Source: Nocardiopsis sp. JB363 (GTDB lineage: Bacteria > Actinomycetota > Actinomycetes > Streptosporangiales > Streptosporangiaceae). From it: 36,836 bases of DNA. The stretch's first letter is position 1. Every line of letters starts with the position of its first letter. The translations under genes and the position numbers were made by a program. Under the pieces are notes generated by a model that ran no database searches, was not told the origin of the DNA, and saw only the letters and a program-made list of their open reading frames with translations. Positions 9,156 through 16,260 of the stretch are shown here, in pieces. The stretch is from positions 1-36,836 of the forward strand of contig NZ_FRFF01000151.1 of the NCBI RefSeq assembly GCF_900143625.1, written 5' to 3'.

Positions 9156-10463
9156 GTGAACAGCGCATCCCCCATCCCGGAGACCTCCGGGAAGCCGGCC
9201 CTGGGACGGAACTTCAACCGCTTCTGGGTGGGCAGTCTGTCCAGCAACCTCGCCGACGGGCTCATGCTCACCGCCCTGCCGTTGGTCGCGGCGATGCTCA
9301 CCAACGATCCCCTGTTGGTCTCCCTGCTCGCCGTCGCGCGGTTCCTGCCCTGGCTGCTGTTCGGGCTGATGGCCGGTGCGGTCGTGGACCGGGTGGACCG
9401 GGTGCGTCTGATGGTGGGGGCCAACGTGGTCCGCGCCGCGCTGCTCGCCGGTCTGGCCGTGGTGGTCGGCACCGGGAACGCCACAGTCTGGGCGCTCATC
9501 GTCGTCATGTTCCTGGCGATGACCTGCGAGGTGTTCTACGACCTGGCCGGACGCGCGATGCTGCCGGACATCGCTCCGGCCGGGACCATCGACCGCGCCA
9601 ACGGGCGCCTGATCAGTGGACAGACCGTCACCGAGGACTTCGGCGGTGCTCCGCTGGCCGGTTTCCTGTTCGTGGTCGCCGCGTCTCTGCCCTTGGCGGT
9701 CAACGCGGGCGCCTACCTGGTGGGCGCCCTGGTCCTGCTCGGCCTGCCCCTGGCGGTACGCCGCCCCAAGTCACCGGAGGGTGCCGAGACCAAGGCGAAG
9801 GAGCCGGGCGGCAACCTCTTCAGGTCGATCATCGCGGAGATCGGCGCGGGCATGCGCTACACCTTCGGCGACGCCTCACTGCGCTCCCTGGTGTTGTTCG
9901 GCGCCATCACCAACATCGGCCTGATGGCGATGAACGCCGTCATGGTCCTGTTGGTCCGCGACCACTTCGGGGTGCCCGCCGCGTTGTTCGGCGTGTTCAT
10001 GTCGGCCACCGCTGTCGGTGCGATCATCGGTGCCGCCCTCACTGGAAAGCTGGTCGCCCGCTTCGGTCGCTTCCCCCTACAAGCGGGCGGCTTCCTGCTC
10101 CAGGCACTGAGCTGTGTGGCGGTGGGTCTGGCGCCCAACGCCTACACGGCCGCCGTGGCCTGGGTCCTGCTCGGTGCCATCGCGACCGCCTGCAACACCG
10201 TCATGGTCAGCGCCATCCAGACCGTCGTCCCGAGCGCGATGCTCGGCCGGATGATGTCCTGCGCCCAGTTCCTGGGCTATGGCCTCACCCCGGTGGGCTC
10301 CCTCATCGGTGGCCTGCTCGGCCGGATCGACCTGCGGTTTCCCGCGATCTTCGCCGGGGTGCTCGTCCTGGTCGCGCTCGTGATGGTCCTGCCCGCGCTG
10401 CGCAACTTCGCCCGACGGGCCGATGCGATCGAGCGGGCCGCGAGGGGGCATGAGGAGGAGTAG
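9156..10463 (+). CDS. MFS transporter (EntS/MFS_3-like exporter)
   Basis: A 435-residue inner-membrane protein with about 12 hydrophobic segments, the usual size for major facilitator exporters. The loop between helices 2 and 3 contains GAVVDRVDRVR (about 75-85), matching the MFS motif A position in the EntS/MFS_3 group. An arginine-rich cytoplasmic tail ends the protein. GTG at 9156 is chosen because GAAAGGGG (9139-9146) lies 9 nt upstream and no better start exists. It is divergent from the YqiJ-flotillin operon. The substrate (siderophore, drug or other) cannot be deduced. The DGPF/ECF42 pair follows on the same strand but appears to have its own promoter. Confidence 0.88.
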   Translation: MNSASPIPETSGKPALGRNFNRFWVGSLSSNLADGLMLTALPLVAAMLTNDPLLVSLLAVARFLPWLLFGLMAGAVVDRVDRVRLMVGANVVRAALLAGLAVVVGTGNATVWALIVVMFLAMTCEVFYDLAGRAMLPDIAPAGTIDRANGRLISGQTVTEDFGGAPLAGFLFVVAASLPLAVNAGAYLVGALVLLGLPLAVRRPKSPEGAETKAKEPGGNLFRSIIAEIGAGMRYTFGDASLRSLVLFGAITNIGLMAMNAVMVLLVRDHFGVPAALFGVFMSATAVGAIIGAALTGKLVARFGRFPLQAGGFLLQALSCVAVGLAPNAYTAAVAWVLLGAIATACNTVMVSAIQTVVPSAMLGRMMSCAQFLGYGLTPVGSLIGGLLGRIDLRFPAIFAGVLVLVALVMVLPALRNFARRADAIERAARGHEEE

Positions 10464-10482
10464 GAAAAAAGTTCATGGCGGG

Positions 10483-10509
10483 TGTCGATCCGGCGGCGAC
10501 CCGTGCGAC
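10483..10509 (+). promoter_or_regulatory. candidate ECF42-type promoter (TGTCGA-N17-CGAC)
   Basis: TGTCGA (10483-10488) is followed after exactly 17 nt by CGAC (10506-10509). From memory, ECF42 sigma factors use a TGTCGA -35 and a CGAY-like -10. The site lies 20 nt after the MFS stop and 54 nt before the DGPF gene, which is itself next to an ECF42-type sigma gene, as expected for autoregulation. Confidence 0.6.
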
Positions 10510-10563
10510 GAACAGGTGAGAGCGGGGGAGACCCCGTCGGACACTCGAAAGAGGGCGAACACC

Positions 10564-10992
10564 ATGCGTTACCTGATGTCGATCATGAGCGACCCCGCGT
10601 CCGAGGCCGCCGACTACGAGCCCGAGCCCGAGATCTACGAGGCGATGGGCGCCTACAACGAGGAGCTGGCCAAGGCCGGGGTCCTGCTGACCGGTGAGGG
10701 TCTGGCCCCCACCTCGGAGGGCGCCGAGGTCGTCTTCCGCGACGGGGAGGCCACCGTCGTCGACGGGCCCTTCACCGAAGCCAAGGAGTTCATCGCCGGG
10801 TACTGGGTGCTCCAGGTGTCTTCGCACGCCGAGGCCGTGGAGTGGGCCAAGCGTTGCCCGCACCCGCCCAAGGGGGACACGACCGAGATGAAGCTCCAGC
10901 TGCGCCGGATCGGTGAGCTGGAGGACATGGACAACATGTCCGAGGAGCTCAAGGAGCGAGAGCGCGCCCTGCGCGTGCAGACGGAGGGGTAA
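10564..10992 (+). CDS. DGPF / YCII-related domain protein
   Basis: A small soluble protein of 142 residues with the hallmark DGPFTEAKE motif (about 62-70) and the ferredoxin-like YCII fold pattern (MRYLMSIMSD at the N-terminus, AGYWVLQV later). Proteins of this kind are encoded beside ECF42-type sigma factors in many actinobacteria and are the main predicted targets of those sigmas; the biochemical activity is not established. The ATG at 10564 has an AAAGAGG ribosome site about 9 nt upstream. A frame open to 10423 is ignored because it overlaps the MFS gene and the candidate promoter. A strong hairpin follows the stop, so much transcription may end before the sigma gene. Confidence 0.88.
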   Translation: MRYLMSIMSDPASEAADYEPEPEIYEAMGAYNEELAKAGVLLTGEGLAPTSEGAEVVFRDGEATVVDGPFTEAKEFIAGYWVLQVSSHAEAVEWAKRCPHPPKGDTTEMKLQLRRIGELEDMDNMSEELKERERALRVQTEG

Positions 10993-11001
10993 GCGTCCGG
11001 T

Positions 11002-11038
11002 GGTACGGGGGCGGGTCCGCGTGGCCCGCCCCCGTACC
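11002..11038 (+). terminator. strong hairpin after the DGPF gene
   Basis: A perfect 14-bp stem, GGTACGGGGGCGGG (11002-11015) pairing with CCCGCCCCCGTACC (11025-11038), 9-nt loop, followed by TT only. It sits between the DGPF and sigma genes and probably lowers read-through into the sigma gene. Confidence 0.7.
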
Positions 11039-11073
11039 TTGCGGCCGGAGCCCGCCGGTGCTGTCATGATGCG

Positions 11074-12345
11074 GTGGAACATACGGATGTGACGCGCCAG
11101 GTGGAGGCGGTCTGGCGGATCGAGTCGGCCCGCCTGATCGCGACCTTGACGCGCATGGTCGGCGATGTCGGATCGGCCGAGGAGTTCGCGCAGGACGCGC
11201 TGGTCACCGCGCTGGAGAAGTGGCCCCAGGAGGGTGTGCCGCGTAGTCCCGGGGCCTGGCTGACCACCGTCGCCAAGCGGCGGATCCTCGACCGCTGGCG
11301 CCGGGACGAACGTTTCCGGGATCGCATGGTGGAACTCGGCCGGGAGTTCGTCGAGCACGACGGACAAGCGGAGTTCGACGCCGTCCTGGAAGAGGACTAC
11401 GGCGACGACCTGCTCAAACTCATGTTCGTGTGCTGTCATCCCGTGCTGGCCACCGAGGCTCGGATCGCGCTCACCCTCCGCCTGCTCGGTGGGCTCACCA
11501 CGGACGAGATCGCACGCGCCTTCCTCGTGCCGGAAACCACCGTCGCCCAGCGCATCGTGCGGGCCAAACGGCGGCTGACCGAGAAGAGGGTTCCGTTCGA
11601 GGTGCGCTCGGGTGCGGACCGCGACGCTCGCCTCGCCGACGTGCTGGAGGTCCTCTACCTGGTGTTCAACGAGGGGTACACGGCCACTTCGGGGGAACGG
11701 TGGCTGCGTCCCGAACTGTGCGAGGAGGCCATGCGCCTGGGGCGGATCCTCGCCGGGCTGATGCCCAAGGAACCCGAGGTGCACGGGCTGATCGCCCTCA
11801 TGGAACTCCAGGCCTCCCGGTTCCGGGCCCGGGTCGGTGTCGAAGGCGTGCCGGTGCCCCTCGCCGAACAGGACCGCTCCCGTTGGGACCGGTTGCTCAT
11901 CCAACGCGGGCTGGCCGCGCTGGAAGGTTCGATCCCCGTCGATCCCGCCCGTCCACGGGGCGTCTACTCCCTCCAGGCCGGGATCGCCGCGAAGCACGCC
12001 ACGGCCCACGCAGCCGAGGACACCGACTGGCGTGGGATCGCCGTCCTGTACGAGGTGTTGGTCCGGCGCACCGGGTCGCCCGTGGTCGAACTCAATCGGG
12101 CGGTGGCGGTGTCGATGGCGCTCGGACCGGGTGCGGCGCTGCGCATCGTCGACGCCCTGCGCGATTCCGGGGCCCTGGAGGGGTATCACCTGCTCCCGGC
12201 CGTTCGCGCCGACCTGCTCCAGCGTCTTGGACGAGGTGAGCAGGCCCGAACCGAGTACGAACGGGCCGCCGACCTCACCCGCAACGAAAGCGAGCGCGCA
12301 CTCCTGTTGGAGCGCGCTCGTTCTGCCGTGGGCAGTGAGCTCTAG
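11074..12345 (+). CDS. ECF42-type RNA polymerase sigma factor with C-terminal TPR-like extension
   Basis: A 423-residue sigma-70 family protein, about twice the size of an ordinary ECF sigma. Region 2 spans about 12-80 (including SAEEFAQDALVTALEKWP and RRILDRWRRDERF). Region 4 spans about 125-175, with the helix-turn-helix TTDEIARAFLVPETTVAQRI. Residues about 185-410 are the helical, SnoaL-free extension typical of the ECF42 group, containing the family stretch YLVFNEGYTAT. The extension is thought to replace a separate anti-sigma in controlling activity. GTG at 11074 has no clear ribosome site; GTG codons at 11089 and 11101 are alternatives, and leaderless or weak translation is possible. 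The upstream DGPF gene and its TGTCGA promoter support the group assignment. Confidence 0.9.
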   Translation: MEHTDVTRQVEAVWRIESARLIATLTRMVGDVGSAEEFAQDALVTALEKWPQEGVPRSPGAWLTTVAKRRILDRWRRDERFRDRMVELGREFVEHDGQAEFDAVLEEDYGDDLLKLMFVCCHPVLATEARIALTLRLLGGLTTDEIARAFLVPETTVAQRIVRAKRRLTEKRVPFEVRSGADRDARLADVLEVLYLVFNEGYTATSGERWLRPELCEEAMRLGRILAGLMPKEPEVHGLIALMELQASRFRARVGVEGVPVPLAEQDRSRWDRLLIQRGLAALEGSIPVDPARPRGVYSLQAGIAAKHATAHAAEDTDWRGIAVLYEVLVRRTGSPVVELNRAVAVSMALGPGAALRIVDALRDSGALEGYHLLPAVRADLLQRLGRGEQARTEYERAADLTRNESERALLLERARSAVGSEL

Positions 12346-12378
12346 CGATGAGCGCTCGTTCTGGTCACACTGGTCCGC

Positions 12379-13362
12379 ATGAGACTTCTGGTTCTGGGTG
12401 GTACCGAGTTCGTGGGACGGGCGATCGTGGAGGACGCGCTCGCCCGAGGGTGGGACGTCACGGTGTTCCATCGAGGACGGCATGAAGCTCCGGTGGGGGC
12501 GCGCGTGCTGCACGGCGACCGTGCCGAGGAGGGTGGCCTCACCGCGCTGGAGACGGGGGAGTGGGACGCCGTCGTCGACACCTGGTCGGATGCCCCCGGA
12601 GCCGTTGCGGCCACCGCCCGACTGTTGGACGGTCGGGTCGGCCACTACACGTACGTCTCCAGCCGTTCCGTCCACGGCATGCCCAGCGCTCCCGGTGCGG
12701 ATGAGACCGCCCCGACCGTCAAGCCGGCCCTCGCCGATGAGGGAGAGGACTACGCGCGGGCCAAACGCGGGGGAGAGGTGGCCGCCGAGGAGGTGTTCGG
12801 TGAGCGGGCGCTGTTCGTTCGGGCCGGGCTCATCCTGGGTCCGTACGAGAACATCGGTCGGCTGCCCTGGTGGCTGAACCGGATCGCTCGCGGTGGTCCC
12901 GTTCTGGCTCCTGGGCCGCGTGACCTGCCGTTGCAGTACATCGATGTCCGGGACCTGGCCGCTTGGACTCTCGACGCGGTGGAGAAGGGATTGGGTGGCC
13001 CGTACAACCTGGTGAGCCCGAGCGGGCACGCCACCATGGTGGAACTCCTGGAGGCCTGCCGGGAGGTGACGGGTTCGGACGCGGAGTTCCGCTGGACCGA
13101 TCCCCAGGTGATCGAGGCGGAGGGGATTCGACCCTGGATGGAGCTTCCGGTCTGGCTGCCTCCGGGCGAGATGCACGAGAGCCTGCATCAGGGGAATGTC
13201 GATCGTGCCCTGGCCACGGGGTTGAGGTCTCGTCCGGTCATCGAGACCGTCGCCGACACCTGGGCGTGGTTGAGGTCCATCGGTGGTGAGGCACCCCAAC
13301 GCCCCGACCGGCGCAGTCTCGGTTTGGACCCCGAGGTCGAACGGCGTGTTCTGGGTTTGTGA
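12379..13362 (+). CDS. NAD-dependent epimerase/dehydratase family protein
   Basis: A 327-residue extended short-chain dehydrogenase-like protein. The N-terminus LLVLGGTEFVGRAIV (3-17) is a GGxxFVG dinucleotide-binding loop. YVSSRSVHG lies at the usual Ser position of the active site and YARAK (YxxxK) supplies the Tyr/Lys pair. A typical hexose-sugar epimerase C-terminal signature is not obvious; it resembles the isoflavone-reductase-like group of actinobacterial proteins. No clear ribosome site precedes the ATG, and the gene starts 33 nt after the sigma-factor stop, so it may be co-transcribed with it. The substrate is unknown. A terminator follows. Confidence 0.85.
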   Translation: MRLLVLGGTEFVGRAIVEDALARGWDVTVFHRGRHEAPVGARVLHGDRAEEGGLTALETGEWDAVVDTWSDAPGAVAATARLLDGRVGHYTYVSSRSVHGMPSAPGADETAPTVKPALADEGEDYARAKRGGEVAAEEVFGERALFVRAGLILGPYENIGRLPWWLNRIARGGPVLAPGPRDLPLQYIDVRDLAAWTLDAVEKGLGGPYNLVSPSGHATMVELLEACREVTGSDAEFRWTDPQVIEAEGIRPWMELPVWLPPGEMHESLHQGNVDRALATGLRSRPVIETVADTWAWLRSIGGEAPQRPDRRSLGLDPEVERRVLGL

Positions 13363-13370
13363 GCGTCACG

Positions 13371-13414
13371 AAGGCCCCGACCGCCGGGTGGGTTCTACCG
13401 GCGGCCGGGGCCTT
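13371..13414 (+). terminator. terminator after epimerase gene
   Basis: A 17-bp stem with one mismatch (13371-13387 with 13398-13414), 10-nt loop, followed by TCTGTGTTT. It lies between the epimerase stop and the convergent DUF397 gene and could serve both strands. Confidence 0.75.
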
Positions 13415-13426
13415 CTGTGTTTCCGG

Positions 13427-13621
13427 CTAGCGAGTACTCGCGCGCAGCAGAGCGGACCACTCAAGGGAAGGAAAGGCCAAGTGCCCAGCCTCCCTGTTCT
13501 GGGTGTCGCGTACCGCAGCAGCGGAAGGGAGGTCAGCGACCTCCACGCAATTCTCGGTACGCCCCTGGCTGTAGGACGACTTGCGGAAGATCAGGTGGGA
13601 TTCGCTGCTGCTGGTGAACAT
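13427..13621 (-). CDS. DUF397 domain protein (copy 1)
   Basis: A 64-residue protein with the DUF397 pattern: FRKSSYSQG near the N-terminus, NCVEVADLP in the middle, AAVRDTQN, then LAFPSLEWSALL at the end. DUF397 proteins are encoded beside WhiJ/XRE-DUF5753 regulators in actinobacteria, where they probably act as small partners or antagonists of the regulator; the mechanism is inferred. The ATG at 13619-13621 is preferred over an upstream in-frame start at 13663, because AGAGGA lies just upstream and family members begin close to FRKSSYS. It is the last gene of a run of four minus-strand genes and lies 34 nt after copy 2. Confidence 0.85.
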   Translation of the reverse strand: MFTSSSESHLIFRKSSYSQGRTENCVEVADLPSAAAVRDTQNREAGHLAFPSLEWSALLRASTR

Positions 13622-13655
13622 AGTGTCCTCTGGTCGAGCTGGCTGAGCCGGTCCT

Positions 13656-13850
13656 CTAGCCAACCCTGGCGGCTTTCACGGTGCCCACCAACCCGACCCA
13701 CTCTCCCGAGGTGAACATGAGATACCCGGCTTGACGGTGTTGGGTGTCGCGCACCGCGGACCCGTCAGGAAGGTCAGCGACCTCCACGCAGTTCTGCTGC
13801 TGGGTGTAAGACGATGTGCGGAACAGGTCAGCGGGGATCGGGCGGGTCAT
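13656..13850 (-). CDS. DUF397 domain protein (copy 2)
   Basis: A 64-residue DUF397 protein: FRTSSYTQQQ, then NCVEVADLPDGSAVRDTQ and a C-terminal MFTSGEWVGLV. It is the most diverged of the three copies at its C-terminus, where the usual FPSxEWSALL has changed to MFTSGEWVGLVG. The ribosome site before the ATG is weak (GAGATGACC). It is 45 nt downstream of copy 3 in the same orientation. Confidence 0.83.
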   Translation of the reverse strand: MTRPIPADLFRTSSYTQQQNCVEVADLPDGSAVRDTQHRQAGYLMFTSGEWVGLVGTVKAARVG

Positions 13851-13895
13851 GTCAGGTGGTCATCTCGCGTAGTCGAGTAACTGTCTTGGTTGCCG

Positions 13896-14081
13896 TCAGA
13901 TGGCTGAACGCAGCAGCGCGGACCACTCCGAAGAGGGGAATGCGAGGTACCCGTCCTCACGGCGCTTGGTGTCACGCACAGCCGACAGGCCAGGGACGTC
14001 AGCGACCTCGATACAGTCCTGAGTCTGGCCTCCGCTGTAGGAGGACTTGCGGAAGTGCAGGGTGTGGGACGTTTCTGGCAT
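13896..14081 (-). CDS. DUF397 domain protein (copy 3)
   Basis: A 61-residue DUF397 protein with FRKSSYSGGQTQDCIEVADV and a C-terminal LAFPSSEWSALLRSAI. Its ATG lies 10 nt after the XRE stop, with AAGAGAG upstream, so it is the copy most tightly coupled to the regulator and the likeliest cognate partner. Confidence 0.87.
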   Translation of the reverse strand: MPETSHTLHFRKSSYSGGQTQDCIEVADVPGLSAVRDTKRREDGYLAFPSSEWSALLRSAI

Positions 14082-14091
14082 GGGCGCTCTC

Positions 14092-14946
14092 TTAGAGGGA
14101 TGACAAGCGGTTCCGAATCAGCGCGTGTGACTCTTCCACGGACAAGGCAGATGCCTGCACGAAGCCGAACCGGCGCGTGTACTGGCGGACCTGCGGTTCG
14201 GACTCCAGGTAAAGCTCTTCCGTGGCGACCTCCAGATACACCACCGGAGGTTCTGGCATCGGAAACTCCATGATCACGAAGTGCGCGGTCATGGCAGCAT
14301 GCAGTCCACCCGTCACGGGAAGGATCTGAATGCCGACGTTCGGCCGTTGGCTGACCTCGAGAAGGTACTCCAGTTGGTCACTCAGTTCGGGCGTGATGTG
14401 AAGAAGCGCGGCTTCGTCGATGACAGCCCAGAACGCCGGTGGATCCGCACGGCTGAACACTGCCTTGCGCAGCATCCGAGCCTCGACCCTTTGGTCGACA
14501 TCGTCGGTGTCCCCCATGGAACTAGCGACGGCCATGGCACGTGCGTAGGACTCGGTCTGGAGTAGCCCCGGGATCGTCATGGACTGATACGAGCGGATCG
14601 AGGAAGCCTCCGCCTCCAGCCCGATCAGCTGGCCCGTGCCGAGGACGTTCTCATAGGTTGCCCACCAGCCCTTACGGCTGGCCTCTTTCACCAGCTCCGC
14701 GTACCCGTCTCGCTCAACCGGGTCGGCGACACCGTAGATGTCCAGCAGCAGGAAAACGTCGTCGACGGACAGTCTCTTCCAGTCGCCGGTTTCTAGCCTG
14801 TTCACCTTGGATTCGGACCAGCCGCGAGTCTTACCGCTGCGCTTCTTGGCTTCGGCTGCGACAGCCTTCGCCGTCAGCCCGGACTTCTCACGTTGTTGGA
14901 AGAGGAGTCGACTGAGACGACGTCGGCGCAAGGTCGGGCTGACCAT
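14092..14946 (-). CDS. XRE-family regulator with DUF5753 domain (WhiJ-like)
   Basis: A 284-residue DNA-binding protein. An N-terminal helix-turn-helix (about 8-75; RLSRLLFQQREKSGLT and SKVNRLETG) is followed by a DUF5753 sensor-like domain (about 105-280; SIRSYQSMTIPGLLQTESYA is the family entry). This is the layout of WhiJ and its paralogues, which with DUF397 partners and RsbW-like ATPases control development in Streptomyces. The ATG at 14944-14946 has GGAAGGAC 6 nt upstream, which is better than an in-frame start at 15015 that would overlap the upstream regulatory zone. Two identical palindromes lie upstream and are the likely operators. A TAA stop is followed directly by DUF397 copy 3. 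Confidence 0.9.
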   Translation of the reverse strand: MVSPTLRRRRLSRLLFQQREKSGLTAKAVAAEAKKRSGKTRGWSESKVNRLETGDWKRLSVDDVFLLLDIYGVADPVERDGYAELVKEASRKGWWATYENVLGTGQLIGLEAEASSIRSYQSMTIPGLLQTESYARAMAVASSMGDTDDVDQRVEARMLRKAVFSRADPPAFWAVIDEAALLHITPELSDQLEYLLEVSQRPNVGIQILPVTGGLHAAMTAHFVIMEFPMPEPPVVYLEVATEELYLESEPQVRQYTRRFGFVQASALSVEESHALIRNRLSSL

Positions 14947-15029
14947 GTCGCTGTCCTTCCGTGAGGGCACCGTCTGGTGGCCTGATCCTACGGCGGACCA
15001 GCGAGATTCCGACATTTAGTGCACCTTCC

Positions 15030-15041
15030 GCAAATATTTGC
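15030..15041. promoter_or_regulatory. palindromic operator, site 1
   Basis: GCAAATATTTGC is a perfect 12-bp palindrome, strikingly AT-rich for this genome. It lies in the divergent region between the XRE regulator and the plus-strand small-protein gene, 84 nt before the regulator's ATG. An identical copy lies 55 bp away. Confidence 0.7.
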
Positions 15042-15084
15042 TTCCCTCTCAGAGAGTAGGTGCTTTCAGGTAAACTTGGGGCTT

Positions 15085-15096
15085 GCAAATATTTGC
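15085..15096. promoter_or_regulatory. palindromic operator, site 2
   Basis: The second identical GCAAATATTTGC, ending 13 nt before the ATG of the plus-strand 106-residue protein. It therefore overlaps that gene's leader or promoter, and binding should repress that gene or couple it to the regulator. Confidence 0.7.
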
Positions 15097-15109
15097 GCGA
15101 GGGGCAACT

Positions 15110-15430
15110 ATGGTGTCACCAGAACAACTCGCCGGACCTCCAACCCGGCACCTGAGCACCAGGAGCCGCGCCATGCCGCGTTGCTTGAACCTGTCCAAGT
15201 TGACCTACGTGCGTCATCGCGCCGCCGAACTGGTGCGTCGCCGACGTTCTCGTAAGGCCGGGCGTGTGCGTGCCTACGCCTCGGCTCCCCGAACTCTGGC
15301 CGAGACGCGGTCACCGTGCTCGCCCCGTCCGCCACGGATCCCGGGTCCGCGTCGTCCGTTGGACACCGCTCCGCTGGACGTCCTCCATGCGGTTCTGGCG
15401 GGACTGCACCGATTGGATGCGAGCGCTTGA
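15110..15430 (+). CDS. hypothetical small basic protein in a whiJ-like locus
   Basis: A 106-residue protein of no family I can name. ATG at 15110 has GAGGGG 5 nt upstream. The middle is Arg-rich (VRHRAAELVRRRRSRKAGRV, about 34-53), the next part is Pro-rich, and the end is DVLHAVLAGLHRLDASA, a short amphipathic helix. Codon third positions are GC-rich as in neighbouring genes. The gene is divergent from the XRE regulator, and palindrome site 2 ends 13 nt before its ATG, so it is probably controlled by that regulator. A nucleic-acid-binding or partner-binding role is possible but unproven. Confidence 0.6.
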   Translation: MVSPEQLAGPPTRHLSTRSRAMPRCLNLSKLTYVRHRAAELVRRRRSRKAGRVRAYASAPRTLAETRSPCSPRPPRIPGPRRPLDTAPLDVLHAVLAGLHRLDASA

Positions 15431-15503
15431 GGCTCCCGACAGGTCCGCCGAAGCAGATCCGCTGAGAGTCCCGGCTTGTCGAACCCCGCCCCGGTGAGGC
15501 GCG

Positions 15504-15635
15504 ATGGACAACCGAACGACCTGCTCGGACCCCAACGGACACGACTACATCCCGGATCAACCCCCGGTGAGACGCGGTAACACGGCCACCGCGACCTGCC
15601 GTTACTGCGAGGACACCATCACCGCGACGCGGTGA
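15504..15635 (+). CDS. 43-residue Cys-containing (zinc-ribbon-like) small protein
   Basis: A short frame, ATG at 15504 with GTGAGG a few nt upstream and TGA at 15633-15635. It encodes 43 residues with Cys7, His13, Cys32 and Cys35 (CRYCEDTI). The CxH...CxxC arrangement is that of a small zinc ribbon, and similar tiny proteins are common in actinobacterial regulatory loci. It lies 73 nt after the 106-residue protein on the same strand, so it probably belongs to the same transcript. No function is known. Confidence 0.55.
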   Translation: MDNRTTCSDPNGHDYIPDQPPVRRGNTATATCRYCEDTITATR

Positions 15636-15651
15636 ACCCTCGGCGCCCATG

Positions 15652-15688
15652 AAAAAAGCTCTGGCGGGTGCACCAACACCCCCAGAGC
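15652..15688 (-). terminator. intrinsic terminator read on the minus strand
   Basis: GCTCTGGCGGGTG (15658-15670) pairs with CACCCCCAGAGC (15677-15688), a 12-bp stem with one bulged C and a 6-nt loop. It is preceded on the plus strand by AAAAAA (15652-15657), which reads as a U6 tract on the minus strand. It therefore has textbook Rho-independent form against antisense transcription, although the surrounding genes are on the plus strand. A 22-codon plus-strand frame (ATG 15649 to TGA 15717) overlaps it. Confidence 0.55.
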
Positions 15689-15732
15689 AGGCCGACAACC
15701 AGTCCCGATTTCAATGAAAGCGAGTTGCCGAC

Positions 15733-16260
15733 ATGGCCATTGTGCCGCACCCCCGAGCCCCGATCCACACCCCCACCACGCCCTTCACCGGTCGCCGCTG
15801 GCCCTCCCGCGTCTACCCCGGTGACCTGGCCCAGATTGCCTGGGTTCGCTCGGACCTGGCCGCCGACCTGGCCCGCCTGGCCGGGCTGTCCAAAGAGACC
15901 GGCGAGGACATCGTGCTCTGCGCCAGCGAGATGTTCGCGAACGCGTGCAACCATTCGCGATCGGGCCAGGACCCCGAGGGCAGGGTCATCCGCACGCTGC
16001 ACATGCCCACCGCCACCACCGTCCAGGTCGCGATCGTCGATGACGGCATCCGCGTCGACGCCATCGAACCCAAGGGCCCGAAGATCCCGCATCAGCGCAC
16101 CCCTGAGGACTGGGAGGAAGCCGAGCGTGGTCGAGGGCTGCTGCTCATCCACCACCTGGCCGAGCGCTGGGGCTCCCACTCGGTCCTGGACTTCCCCTTC
16201 TGCGATGGTCTGGGCACCGTCATCTGGGCCGAGTTCGCGCTGGGCGGTGGCCGGTCTTGA
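15733..16260 (+). CDS. RsbW-like ATP-binding protein (anti-sigma/GHKL kinase type)
   Basis: A 175-residue single-domain GHKL ATPase. The N box is SEMFANACNHS (Glu66, Asn70), the G1 box is VDDG (102-105) and the G2 box is GRGLLLIHHLAERWG (133-147), all at the right spacing for HATPase_c_2 proteins such as RsbW/SpoIIAB and the ATPases of whiJ/abaA-like loci. It probably phosphorylates or binds an anti-sigma antagonist or works with the neighbouring XRE/DUF397 system; the partner is not visible here. ATG at 15733 follows AAAGCGAG. It overlaps the next gene by 4 nt, so the two are translationally coupled. Confidence 0.87.
   Translation: MAIVPHPRAPIHTPTTPFTGRRWPSRVYPGDLAQIAWVRSDLAADLARLAGLSKETGEDIVLCASEMFANACNHSRSGQDPEGRVIRTLHMPTATTVQVAIVDDGIRVDAIEPKGPKIPHQRTPEDWEEAERGRGLLLIHHLAERWGSHSVLDFPFCDGLGTVIWAEFALGGGRS

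Noticed and set aside
12291..12320. 9-bp inverted repeat CGAGCGCGC/GCGCGCTCG as a terminator of the sigma gene
   Set aside because: It lies inside the coding sequence, before the stop codon, without a T tract.
10303..13299. Minus-strand open frame of nearly 1000 codons
   Set aside because: It is antisense to the DGPF, sigma and epimerase genes, has low-complexity Gly/Pro/Arg/His-rich content and no recognisable domain; such frames are common artefacts in high-GC DNA.
15649..15717. 22-codon plus-strand frame as a leader peptide
   Set aside because: No ribosome site, and its sequence is fully explained by the terminator hairpin and poly-A tract.
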